Assembly: GCA_025504975.1 (NCBI GenBank)
Contig: JANUWI010000013.1
Coordinates: 434,001 to 498,000, forward strand
Direction: 5' to 3'
Source of the DNA: Plenodomus lindquistii
Taxonomy: Eukaryota; Ascomycota; Dothideomycetes; Pleosporales; Leptosphaeriaceae
DNA length: 64,000 nt
Shown: positions 1 through 10,441 of the stretch, piece by piece
Numbering within the stretch: the stretch's first letter is position 1
How the letters are laid out: each line of letters begins with the position of its first letter
Notes under the pieces: generated by a model
The model's database searches: none
What the model saw: the letters and a program-made list of their open reading frames with translations, nothing else
What the model was told of the DNA's origin: nothing
Translations under genes and position numbers: made by a program

Positions 1-331
1 GCTATGATCTAGATTGGGCGCAATCTTGAGAAGATATGATGAGTTATCTTGGAACTTGGCTTACGCTTTCCACAAGTGATGCATTACAATATCATGATTA
101 CAAGTTCTCATCTTGATTCAGCCTTTGCGACGCTTAGTGTATCTTGATGCGCGATTGATGCATATATTCGTAAGTACCGGTGCGTCTCTGGCCGGGGCTC
201 ACAAAGGAGAACAACGAATCTCCACAGCCTGTATTATTTCGGAGTGATGCTAGTGGAAGAGTCATTTGCCAGAATTCCATGGACGAGTCATTCTTTCATG
301 TCTTAATGGAAATGTATATCACACATGCAGT
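1..331. other. Left edge, no gene seen
   Basis: AT-rich flank of the 3' end of the dehydrogenase gene on the minus strand. The plus-strand open frames here continue antisense to that gene and show no family features. Nothing else is supported. Confidence 0.5.
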
Positions 332-1741
332 CTACGGCAGTACAGCTACAAGACGCCCACCCCTTACTTCCCTTCTCCTCATTCTATCAAGTCCTTCGTT
401 GATACCCTCCAGCCCATCGACCGTCCCAACCACCTCAGGTGGCACCAACAAGCCATTCACCAATAGCCTTTCGCACCATGCACTGAGTGCCTCTCCGACC
501 TCAGGAACCTCATGAAACAGCTTGATTGGCACGTTGTGTAGTGCCGCTCCTTCGGGGATGTCCGTCTTTGGCAGGCCAGTCAGACCAACAAGATGCGACC
601 TCACCGTACTCGATCCAACCTCCAGAGGAGTAGCTGGCGGCGACGGCAACTTTGAGTCCTTGCGTGTACGCGAACCATTCTTGGCCTCGGCAAGCAGCGA
701 TTCCAATGACGACGAAGAAGCCAGTGAGCTGAGAAGATGAGCTGCGGTTTCCTTACCGACTGTGTCAAATCCAAATCGCGCGCGGTCGCTTGTGGCGGAT
801 TTGATAATCTCCACCGCACGAGTCGGATCGTGCGAGTCGACGACAAGATCCGGGCGGACTTCTGGCGTTGAGGAGAGTCGCAGGCCATGTTTTGCGCCAT
901 CAACAACCGAAATGATTTTGAGACCAGCGAGCCGAGCAAGTTGCTTTGCGACATGTGCGCATGTCGAGCTGCCACCCCAGATCACCAGCCAGTCGCCCAC
1001 TTTCGCCCTTTCGGTCTTTGCGATTCCGTTGAGGCATTCCTGACGAATGTCCTTGGGCAGATTCTCTGGATCGATGTTCTTCACAACGCTTAATAGATCT
1101 GGCCCATTCTGTACATCCTCGAAGCTTATGCCCATGCAGATTCCCAATGCAAGTACGGCAGATACGAAAGCCACTCCCAAGATACTTCCAGAATTGATCG
1201 AGATGTGTGTGGGCAGACGTATGGTGTTGAACGACGATGCGATGCTGTATTCCTGGAATGCGGCTTTTCTGAGGTCGCGATAGTCTGTTGATGGGATGAT
1301 AACGACGTCACCTTCTTGGATGCGAGAATCCGAACGAGCTGCTTTCACTACTGTACCGACCAGCTCGCGACCGGACACGAACGGAAGAGTTGGGACACCG
1401 AAGTTGAAGTCTCTGGGGAAACATCAGTCTCACGAGCATCTCAAAGTACAATTGCGTGACACATACGGCGATTTCCAATCGATTGGATTTAGGCCGGCAG
1501 CATTGACTTTGACAAGAAGCTCATGATCGTGCTGCACGGCAGGTACAGCGTGGTTCGTAGCGGTCGCATATGGCTGACGAGTGCCATGGAGGAGTAGTGC
1601 TGTCTGAACATCCGGAACCGAAATAACATCTGCGCTTCGCTGGAAGTCGAGTTGTTGAGTCGTCTTCCTTCTCTTTGCATGCGAAGCAGCACTTGAGGGC
1701 GATGTATTTGCGCTTCTCGTCTTTATTGTGCGTGAAGACAT
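332..1741 (-). CDS. Medium-chain dehydrogenase/enoyl reductase-like oxidoreductase (ToxD-like)
   Basis: Predicted NAD(P)H-dependent oxidoreductase of the medium-chain dehydrogenase/reductase superfamily, closest in style to the fungal ToxD/trans-enoyl reductase group. Two exons: 1741-1461 and 1412-332. The 48-nt intron joins the GLNPIDWKSPY motif to DFNFGVPTLPFVSGRELVG and gives 453 residues. The donor could be 1462 or 1460; 1460 keeps the frame. The GroES-like fold lies around residues 45-160, and the Rossmann segment (GDWLVIWGGSSTCAHVAKQL) starts near residue 233. No zinc-ligand cluster is visible, as expected for this subgroup. The Ser/Pro-rich insert after the Rossmann fold is typical of fungal members. 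The start is the first ATG of the open frame. It is divergent from the flavin monooxygenase at 2261, with about 520 bp between them. The family call is confident; the substrate is unknown. Confidence 0.8.
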
Positions 1742-2260
1742 TGTGGTTGATTGCTAAGTTTTACGATCGAGAGATGCGAGCCGACTTTTGTGTCACGTTC
1801 CTGCACGCTGACGATCCTTTAAGCTATGCTGACATATGTCTGGAATTACGTCGGCCTATTTGGATAGAGTAATACGATTGTCCGCATTTTTCAAAATGCA
1901 CAAAGTAAAGACATGGCCGAAACATGAGGACTGTGCGCAGCCTGTATAGCTTCCAAGTCGTGGAGACACTATCCTGTCGGCATTATGGAGTCCAATGGCG
2001 TGGGAGTGGAGTAGACCTCGGGGGAACTAAGTCGTATTGAAACGTGCGGATATCGAGCAAAGCGAGTAGCTGGTCCTACATCGGAGCCTATTTGGAGATG
2101 CAGTCTCAATATTGTATGGTTGGTTGGTTGGTGAGCTGTGTTATGTTGAACCGATAAGCGATTGCGTATATAGACGGTGCAAGCACATCATCCGCACCAA
2201 GGACCAACAACATCCGACTGGCATTAGAGCAACCACACCCAACCACAACTTACCCCAAAC
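1742..2260. other. Divergent promoter region
   Basis: Non-coding interval between two divergent genes. It probably carries both promoters. A TATA-like element for the rightward gene is listed separately. No other structure was recognised. Confidence 0.5.
2167..2172 (+). promoter_or_regulatory. TATA-like box of the flavin monooxygenase gene
   Basis: The hexamer TATATA lies about 90 bp upstream of the chosen ATG at 2261. This spacing is usual for a fungal TATA element with a short 5' leader. It also supports 2261 as the start rather than the downstream in-frame non-ATG codon at 2400. Confidence 0.4.
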
Positions 2261-4052
2261 ATGGCGAAACGAAAACGACAAGAAGAGCATGCCAAAAACG
2301 GTGCTAGAAATGGACACAAGGCATCTGGCAAAATGCTGATCATCAATGCCTTTGTGGAGATGTGTAAGCACGTGACCTGCACCTAGTCTGAGCGGCAGCT
2401 TGACAGCTCGCTCCGGCAATAAGACTACCCCAAAAGTGATCGACATCAACACGAGGCTGACATGGTATGAATTCGCAGGTAGCGGACATCAGACGCCAGG
2501 CCTCTGGCGGCATCCTGATGATCATTCCCATGAATTTGGTGATGTTGATCACTGGGTGCGGCTTGCGAAGTTGCTCGAAGACGCCAAAGTTCATGGAATC
2601 TTCATTGCTGATGTCTTGGGTGGCTATGATGTTTACAATGGCAACTTGGACGCGGCGAAGATCTCTGGTGCGCAATGGCCAGTGAACGAGCCTTTGGCTG
2701 TCGTAAGTGCTATGGCTGCTGCAACGAAAAGTATCGGATTTGGCGTGACGATGTCGACGACGTACGAGCAGCCGTACCACCTGGCCCGAAGATTGTCAAC
2801 GGTCGATCATTTGTCGAAGGGGAGGTACGTTGATTCCCAAACGTTTGATGTACTAAGTGCTGATGGACGTCAACTAGACTTGGCTGGAATGTAAGTGTTA
2901 CCAAGATTGCTCACAAGCGCAAGGAAATGACACTGCAAGATCGTGACGAGTTACCTGGACTCGGCCGCTCGTAACATGGGGATGAAAGAGCAACTTCCAG
3001 TAAGTTACTTCCTGCCTAAAAATACTTGAAGCTGACCATTCCAGCACGATGAGCGCTATGCGCAGGCAGAAGAATATGTAAAGGTGATTTACAAGTTGTT
3101 AGAATCGTCCTGGAGAGATGACGCAGTTGTGCGGGACCGCGAACGCGGTGTGTACACCGAGCCAGACCGGGTGCGTGAGATCAACCATCAAGGCAAATAC
3201 TTCACTGTTCCTGGGCCACACATCTGCCAGCCAAGCCCGCAACGTACGCCACTGATCCTGCAAGCCGGAGGCTCCAAAGCTGGAAAGACCTTTGCTGCCG
3301 AGAATGCAGAAGCAATCTTTGTCTCCGCACATGCTCCGGCGGTCTGCGCAAAGAATATTGCTGAAATTCGAGAGCTGGCATCTTCGCGGTTTGGCCGAGA
3401 CGGAAAGAACATCAAAGTCCTAGCGCTCGTGACTCCCATCATTGGCAAGACAGAAGCGGAAGCGCAAGCGAAGTTGGCAGACTACCGGAAATACGCTTCT
3501 CTCGAGGGTGCTTTGGCGTTATTTTGTGGCTGGACAGGTATCGATCTTGGAAAGTACGGGGACGACGAAGAGCTGCGACATGTGGAAAGTAACGCTGTTC
3601 GCTCAACCGTGGAAGGATACGCCCGCTTCTCGCCAGGAACCTCAAAGTGGACGAAGCACACGGTTGCCGAACATGTTAGCATAGGTGGAAACGGGCCAAT
3701 CTTCGTGGGTACCGCAGCGCAAGTGGCCGACGGATTCCAGGCGTGGGTTGACGAAGCTGACGTCGATGGGTTCAACATTGTGAGTCTTGTCCCTAGTGTT
3801 ATGAGCCGGTACTGACGTCCCTTTCAGGCTTACGCACTGTTTCCGCAATCATTCAAAGACGTCATAGATCTGCTGTTGCCTGAGTTAAGGGCTCGAGGTT
3901 TGTTCTGGGATGACTACGCTGTTCCTGGCGGTACGTATCGTGAGAACTTTTACGCAATGAAAGGGCAGAAAGGTCCCTTGGACGAGCATGTGGCATCCGC
4001 ATATCGTTGGAAGGCTGGCGTGGATTCCAAGGACCATGTGATCCCACAGTAG
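2261..4052 (+). CDS. NtaA/SnaA/DszA-type flavin-dependent monooxygenase
   Basis: Luciferase-fold, FMNH2-dependent monooxygenase of the nitrilotriacetate/alkanesulfonate/dibenzothiophene-sulfone type. Six exons: 2261-2363, 2479-2824, 2878-2890, 2940-2999, 3045-3779 and 3828-4052, giving 493 residues. The first intron joins NAFVEM to CSGHQTPGLWRHPDD, rebuilding the conserved family N-terminus; this fixes both start and acceptor. Exon 3 is only 13 nt and completes the RLGWN motif before IVTSYLDSAARN. Later family features include PLILQAGGSKAG (FMN-phosphate region) and the C-terminal LLPELRARG segment. The N-terminus is Lys/Arg-rich (MAKRKRQEE). There is no clear signal peptide, so it is probably cytosolic. 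It needs a separate flavin reductase, and none is seen nearby. The UNC93-like transporter follows in the same direction about 1 kb away. The family is clear; the substrate is not. Confidence 0.88.
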
Positions 4053-5086
4053 TAGTTTTTTCGTGCGCGACTGAGATGCATGGCAGTTTGATGCTGGTTG
4101 AGAAAGTAAATACACGCGACGCGACGCGACGTGTTCTGGGCTAGGCCTACAAGGTACGCCCGTTTCGCAGAGACGACACCCAAAGTCTCTTTGTACCTTC
4201 TCAAACCAATTTCATGTGGTATACAGATCTTTAAATCTTCCGAAATTTCGAAACACTCAATAGTGCCCATGTCCCTTGAATCCAAATATCTCAGATTTGA
4301 TCTCGCCCAGAAGCGGCTCTCGTTAGCGTTAGAGTTTCGCTTTGAATGGTCATGCATGAAGGAGCTTTTATCTATTACGTCCCTATCTTACCTTAAAGGC
4401 GTGACGCTTCAGTCTATATATCAGCCAGGAGGTAACAAATAGATGCAGGCATAGTACAATATAATCTCTACGACTTCCAGAGGATACGCATCGTGACCAG
4501 GGAGTTCTGATCTTGTCCTTGGCGCATTATGTTGACTATGGCGAACAACGCTTGTGTTTTTAGTGACTTAATAAATACGACCTCCTTCGTTGGAATGTCC
4601 CGATGAAAGGCTCCTCTTTCATGTCACGGGCTGGTCTCAACCAGAGCTGCAGCGCTAATAGATAAGACTAAGGCTCATGTTGAGGCCGCCACATTCTGCT
4701 TGCAACTTCACCTCACAATGCCAATTCCTTTAATGCTCCCTTGGCAAATAAATCCTCGACACGAAATCTGCAAAATGTGTAGAAGAGAACATGAAGAGGC
4801 TGAGTTTGAGTCCAAGTATGAGTCTTAGACCAATCAACTCAGCCTCGCTTAGGATGGCCTCATCGATGAAGCGTATAGCGACATGCGCACCAAACCCGTT
4901 GTAGCTCCTTGAGTGGATCACGTCAACCACGGGATACCCATATCTCGGACTGTCCACCTTCTGGGTACTGCAGCCAAGCAACCATGGGTTACCGTCGGAT
5001 GAACGTGACCGTGTGGCTGCCTCAGGTATTGATATAAGAGGCGAGTGTCGCGAAGGGATGAGACCAAGCATTGTAAAAGAGAACGA
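4053..5086. other. Intergenic, with a short (ACGCG)n run
   Basis: Contains a four-unit ACGCG repeat at 4114-4133 just after the monooxygenase gene, and the presumed promoter of the transporter gene. A minus-strand ATG frame (5116-4730) crosses into the transporter's first exon; it is not supported by any recognised family. Confidence 0.45.
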
Positions 5087-6666
5087 ATGTCGAACACCGC
5101 CAAGAACCTCGAACATGAGGTCGAGAGTGCGGGGGATGTACCCACCAAGCCTGTTTCGCGCTTCACGCGCTGGTATAGGAGCCCGCTGTTCAATGTTATC
5201 ATCGTGGGCTTGATCAGCTTCACGCAGCCTGGGATCTGGAATGCACTGAACAGTATGACCGAAAGCTCATCGAGCTGTGTCAGGAGTAGCTGACGTTCCG
5301 TAGATGTTGGTGCAGGCGGCCAGCAGGAGCCTTATCTCGTCAATGGGGCCAACTCATTGACGTTTGGCATCATGGTGTTTGGATGCTCCATCTTTGCCAT
5401 CCTCGCAAACAAATTCGGCATCAAGAACGTTCTGGTCCTTGGAACCCTGGGATATGCACCATACTCTGCTTCGCTGTATGGTGTGTTTGATGCATACGTC
5501 CACATTGTTTCGATCGTTAATTCCGTTCAGTCAACAATCGCTACGGGACGGAATGGTTCGTTCTGGTGGGCGGTGCAACCTGTGGATTGGCAGCTTCAGC
5601 TCTCTGGGCATCAGAAGGTGCAATCGCACTCGGATATGCCGACGTCCACAACCGCGGGAAGTTCACTGGAATCTGGCTCGGACTGCGGGAACTCGGCCAG
5701 CTTATCGGATCATCTATCCAGTTGTCTCTCAACTACAAGAGTGGCCAGCGAGGCAAGGTCGGTTACACGACGTATCTTGTCCTTATCGCTCTGCAATGTC
5801 TCGGTCTGCCACTCGCGCTTCTGATCTCTCCACCTCACAAAGTCATTCATCGCGATGGGCGTAAGACTGCGGATCCGACGAAGAACAAGGCTGTCATGAA
5901 GGAAGTCCGGCGTTGGTTCGAGTTGCTCAAAGACCGACGCTTCTTCCTGTTGATCCCTGTCATGATTGGTTTCAACTGGAACAACACTTACCAAGGTATC
6001 TATCTGACCAAGTACTTCTCGGTCCGCGCCAGAAGCCTTGGATCATTGACGTCAGGTGTTGCTGCAACCTGTGCGAACATCTTTTGGGGCTGGTTTTACG
6101 ACACCAAGTTCTTCAGTCGCCCGACGCTGGCCAAACTCACCTGGACCATCTTCTCCGTACTTATGCTGGCCCTGTTCGGTTGGCAGGTGGCGAACGAGAA
6201 ACTGTACAGTGAGGCTGTTCCGAAGGTGACACTCGACTGGGATCTTCCCGGCTTCGGTCGGGGTTTCGCAGTCAATGTGCTGTTCCGGTAGGCTGTCACC
6301 ATCTTCCTGCCACTCCTTGTCACTAACTCGCTCTGTAGGTTCATGAACGAGAGTCATTATATGTTCGTTTATTGGACTCTTGGCTGTTTCTTCGATGATA
6401 TCGAGACGCTCACCCTCGCGGTCGGCTTGCTACGCTCCTTCGAGTCTGTCGGGTCATGCCTCGCTTTCGGTATTGGTGCCGCAAAGATCAAGCCGATGAT
6501 CAATCTCATCATCGCTTTTATCATGTTCTCGATCACCATCCCATCGACGTTCGCGGCGACCTTTCTCGTGCCAGAGCGACCTGTCAACGAACGAAAGGGA
6601 CTGTCGGACATCGAATCGGGAGAAGAGGTTGGGAAGGCCGTCTTGGATGATGGTACGACACGTTGA
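5087..6666 (+). CDS. UNC93-like major facilitator transporter (DUF895 type)
   Basis: Polytopic membrane transporter of the fungal UNC93-like MFS branch. Four exons: 5087-5252, 5304-5480, 5531-6287 and 6339-6666, giving 475 residues. Introns are 50-51 nt and every junction restores conserved sequence. Examples are WNALN|NVGAGGQQEP, SLY|VNNRYGTEWFVLVGGA and VLFR|FMNESHYMFVYW. The N-terminal SPLFNVIIVGLISFTQPGIWNAL segment and the GLRELGQLIGSSIQL helix are characteristic. About 11-12 hydrophobic segments are visible, with a cytosolic loop after ISPPHKVIHRDGRK and a hydrophilic C-terminal tail. The in-frame GTG at 5045 is not used; ATG 5087 gives the usual short charged N-terminus. It lies downstream of a xenobiotic-type monooxygenase, so import or export of that enzyme's substrate is possible but only inferred. 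Confidence 0.85.
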
Positions 6667-7485
6667 GGTGTTGAGAGAGGTTATCTTGTAGATCTGTTGT
6701 ATGTGGCGTCAATTTTGACATGAGGAGCGCCAGTGTGTGTCGCCTTGACTGTAGGTATACTCTGTAGATGCCGTATCCAACGATGACTTATATCGCAACG
6801 CTGTCCACGTTTAGTACCAATGGTGCGATGCTCACTGCCACTTTTAGTAGCTGCTTACCATTTTTTTGAAGGCGATGTGGAGACTTGCATCCCTCGAGTT
6901 CTATGCTGTCCACTTCATGTAGACGATGCGAAAGCAGGCGTGGCGGGTACTCTTTTGACGAAGCGCGGAAGACTTCGACTGGGGTGGTGCTGCTACTCCC
7001 AGCTGCATGTCGAAACAAAGGTATGTTCGATGTATGGTCAGAGAATCTGAGCAATGATGCACGTGATGGTGATGCGCAGTGGCTTAATTATACTTGAGAT
7101 GAGTGATTCGTCCAGCCTCCTTTCAATAACAGTGTTCGTCCTATGGAATCACATGCAGTCGTTGGTGGTGGGAGGCAGGGTGGCGACCTACCCCCCTTAA
7201 ATGGCGTAATAGGACTGGGCTTGAACTTGAGTGAGCCCACGTCCCGTCAAACGATCGATGAGCTAACGTTGCAAATTTGGGCTGAAGTAGGCTCCGCGAT
7301 GGTGTCTTGCGCAGATCTCGACGACGTAGGTAAGACTGACGGACCACAGGCTTTGACATTCCTCGCACCAATCTGTCCAACGTGTTCATGACGTACCCTC
7401 CGCTCCTTCATATTACCACGAACACGGCGCGTTTCCCACGTGTAAAGGCCATTGTCCATCTGCCAATGACCATCCTCACTGTACA
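6667..7485. other. Intergenic, no gene recognised
   Basis: Contains only short overlapping open frames on both strands (for example 7143-7391), with no family features or convincing codon use. Confidence 0.45.
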
Positions 7486-7943
7486 TTAATCGTAATCATC
7501 CCACTCTTCGTACTCGAGCGGCGGCGGTGCACCCATCTCATAGGTAGGCGTTTCAGATTCTACGAACCACGGGAACGACTGTGACGCATGCGATCGCTGA
7601 CTACCTCGGACGATCCTGTGCCTGACGCAGATGTGGTTCCGGGTACCGTGAAGGGGAACTCTGAGCTCGCGATGCTTCGGAATGCGCCAGAACGCTAGAT
7701 GCCATAGAAAGATGCCATGCCATTGGTGAAAGTCGGCGGACTTGGCCTGAACTTCATTGAGGGCTGACGCGTATTGTTTGTAGTCTACGAGGGTGCATAG
7801 AACGTCAGAAGCCTCGTTCGAAGACCATCCGACCGCGTAGAAGACACCTTGGATGTATGGCTGGGTCCGTATATCACCCGTAAGCACGGGATGCCCAAGG
7901 TCGCCCTGAAGACATCCATCTGAGCATCACGTGTTGCATCCAT
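7486..7943 (-). CDS. Hypothetical protein, possibly frame-disrupted
   Basis: Not recognised. A minus-strand frame ending at 7486 runs open for about 145 codons and looks protein-like (QPYIQGVFYAVGWSSNEA; acidic tail LEYEEWDDYD), but it contains no ATG. The nearest upstream ATG (7943) lies about 50 bp below a TATA-like run on the minus strand at 7992-8000. It opens a different frame that begins MDATRDAQMDVFRATLGIP and stops after about 52 codons. Either a one-base slip near 7900 separates the two halves, or an upstream exon was missed. No intron of usable size joins them. Treat as an uncertain or decaying gene. Confidence 0.3.
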
Positions 7944-8230
7944 CCTTGGACTGGTTGTACGCTACAGAGCAGTGACTCGCAAAGGCGACAGTGTATATAT
8001 AGCAGCTGAGGTCGAGTAGCAATGGACGTTGCGAAGGGCAGAAGCTGGGGTGGAATTCAAACTTGCATAGGGAGTGAATTTTAGGGCTACCTCGATAGCC
8101 GCTAAGACCAATCAGCTTTAGCGTCACCTGACGTCATGCAGGGTTGTTGTCAACTTTCACGGGCACGAGCGCGCAATGAACGTACCCACTGAAAAGACGC
8201 GCCTCGCAGCTAAGCAATGCCATCTTCTTC

Positions 8231-10168
8231 ATGACCATGGCTTCCATAAGCGACATCCTCACGCTCGTCAGCTCCTTGGCGTTACGGCTGAGTGTCTTCG
8301 TGTTTTTGCGATGGGTAAGCAATGTCAGTTGCTCACTCTGAAGAATGATGGCTAATGTTTATATAGATTCCCACCACGGTCAGTCGCTCCGGAAACTACA
8401 ATTGCGTGCAGACGGTGAATTTGTATGCTGACATCATCGTGGCTAGATTGTCCCAGCACTCGCAACCGCCCTCACACTCGTTTACATTCCCTCGTTCTTC
8501 ACAAGCTTCCAGGACACGGCGCAATACCAGGTCATATCCGACGAACTCGACATCATCGTCAGAGACACGATTGACCGCAGTGATGATGAGCCGCCCCAAG
8601 AGGTGGACGTGCAGGAAACGGTGCAGCTGGCAGAGCGCGAGCCAAAGCGCCTGCGCACACTGCTCACGGGCTTGCCGAGTCCGTCGTCGGCGCTGTGGAG
8701 TTGGATCACATTTGGCATCAACATGGCGTTGATCGCCATGGTTCTGGATGTCGTTTATCGCGCGCCCATGTTCCACCAGTGTCATGACGCGTCGTTTGGA
8801 CGCGTCGGCTACGTGTCGGAACACAGCGCCAAGATTCTGGTGCGAGAGCCGTATGCCTTTGACGTTCGGGTACTCTACCGCTCAATCGACGAACCGAATC
8901 GCTCGTGGATGCACAAGACCCACTTCGCAAGCCAGCCCAGCGAATGGCTCACCAACGAGACCGACTTCACGACGGTCATGAACATCGAGCATCTGCGGCC
9001 GGATACACAGTATGAGTACGTGGTGGAGACATCCAGCGGGAACAAAACAGGCACATTCACCACTGCTCCACGACCAGGACATATCTCTTCGCTGAAAGAC
9101 GACAAGTACACATTCGTCCACTCGAGTTGTATCAAGCCCCGCGTGCCCTACACGCCACTTCAGCACCCTCTGGAGTTTCCAGGCATGAAGCACCTCGCGC
9201 ATTGGATTCCAGATTTGAAGCCATACTTCATGCTTTTCCTAGGCGACTTCATTTATGTCGACGTTCCACACCGTCTAGGCAACGATCCCGAGACATACCG
9301 TAGGGAATACAGACAAGTCTACTCGTCCCCCTCATGGCCCTCTGTCAGCGACCATCTTCCCTGGATTCACGTCATCGACGACCACGAAATCGCAAATGAC
9401 TGGAGCGCCAACATGACGAGCGTTGCGGTGCCAGCCTACGACGCATTTACACACTACAATGCCGCTTCCAATCCACCGCCTCATCGAAAGGGTGATACCT
9501 ACTTTTCCTTCACCCAAGGGCCTGCAGAATTCTTTCTCCTGGATACAAGGCGATACCGAAGTCCCGCCAGCAAAGACCCTAATGACCCCAACAAGACTAT
9601 GCTGGGCGCACAGCAATTGGACGATTTATTGGCGTGGATTGCGAAACCTCCACCTGCAGGGGTGAACTGGAAATTCATAGTCACTGGTACCCCCTTCACC
9701 AAGAACTGGCAGTTCGGAAGCGAGGATACATGGGGCGGCCACTTATACGAGCGCCGACGCATCCTAGAAGCTGCTTGGGAGCTCTCATCCCACTCCCCTA
9801 TCGGCGTCGTAGTCCTCAGCGGTGATCGCCACGAATTTGCCGCTACTGCTTTCCCTCCTCCCGCAGATGGGAAGTGGCCGCTCAGCGCAACAGTGCACGA
9901 GTTCAGCACAAGTCCATTAAGTATGTTCTACCTGCCTGTGCGAACGTACAAGGAGATTGCAGGTGATAGCGAAGATGTGTGCGTCAAGTATCTGCCAGAC
10001 GGTAATAGCAAGTTTGGTGCTGTGGAGATTACAAATCCGCCGCATGGAGAGCAGTCGTTACTCAACTACCGCTTGTTTATTGACGGCGAGGAGGTCTGGA
10101 CATATCTTGTGAGTACGCCGCCGGAGAGGCAAGGCAGTAATCGAGCGAGAGATGCGGTTTGGGGATGA
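8231..10168 (+). CDS. PhoD-like metallophosphatase with membrane-anchored N-terminus
   Basis: Alkaline phosphatase D/PhoD-like phosphodiesterase of the calcineurin-like metallophosphatase superfamily. Three exons: 8231-8314, 8367-8378 (only 12 nt) and 8447-10168, giving 605 residues. The first frames join as VFLRW|IPTT|IVPALATALTLVYIPSFF, the usual N-terminal membrane helices of this fungal family. Another hydrophobic helix (WSWITFGINMALIAMVLDVVY) follows. Catalytic motifs are FLGDFIYVD, WIHVIDDHEIANDW and VVLSGDRHEFAATAF. The fibronectin-like PhoD_N region lies just before them (LRPDTQYEYVVETSSG). The start could also be ATG 8237, two codons in. Likely bound to an internal or surface membrane with the enzyme domain on one side. 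Natural substrate unknown. Confidence 0.85.
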
Positions 10169-10441
10169 GCTATGGCAGGTTCATAGTTAGTGGTCTCGTT
10201 TTCAGTTCTTTTGACGCATGCCTCCCAGGTTTACAGCAGTCCTGAGAAATCATACTGTGTCTTGGAGACCTTACATGAATTATTCGTCTCTTCCATGAAA
10301 TATTAATAGAACGAGCGATTCTTCATTACTCTCCTATCGACTCTTGATCTACCTTGAACTATACCGCAGCAAGTGGAAAGACCCTCTATGAACAAACCAT
10401 CATATTGACCACCCCCCTTGAACACAAATTCCCCCATCCGT

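Noticed and set aside
4730..5116. Minus-strand 128-codon ATG frame
   Set aside because: It overlaps the first exon of the transporter gene and shows no domain; chance is likely.
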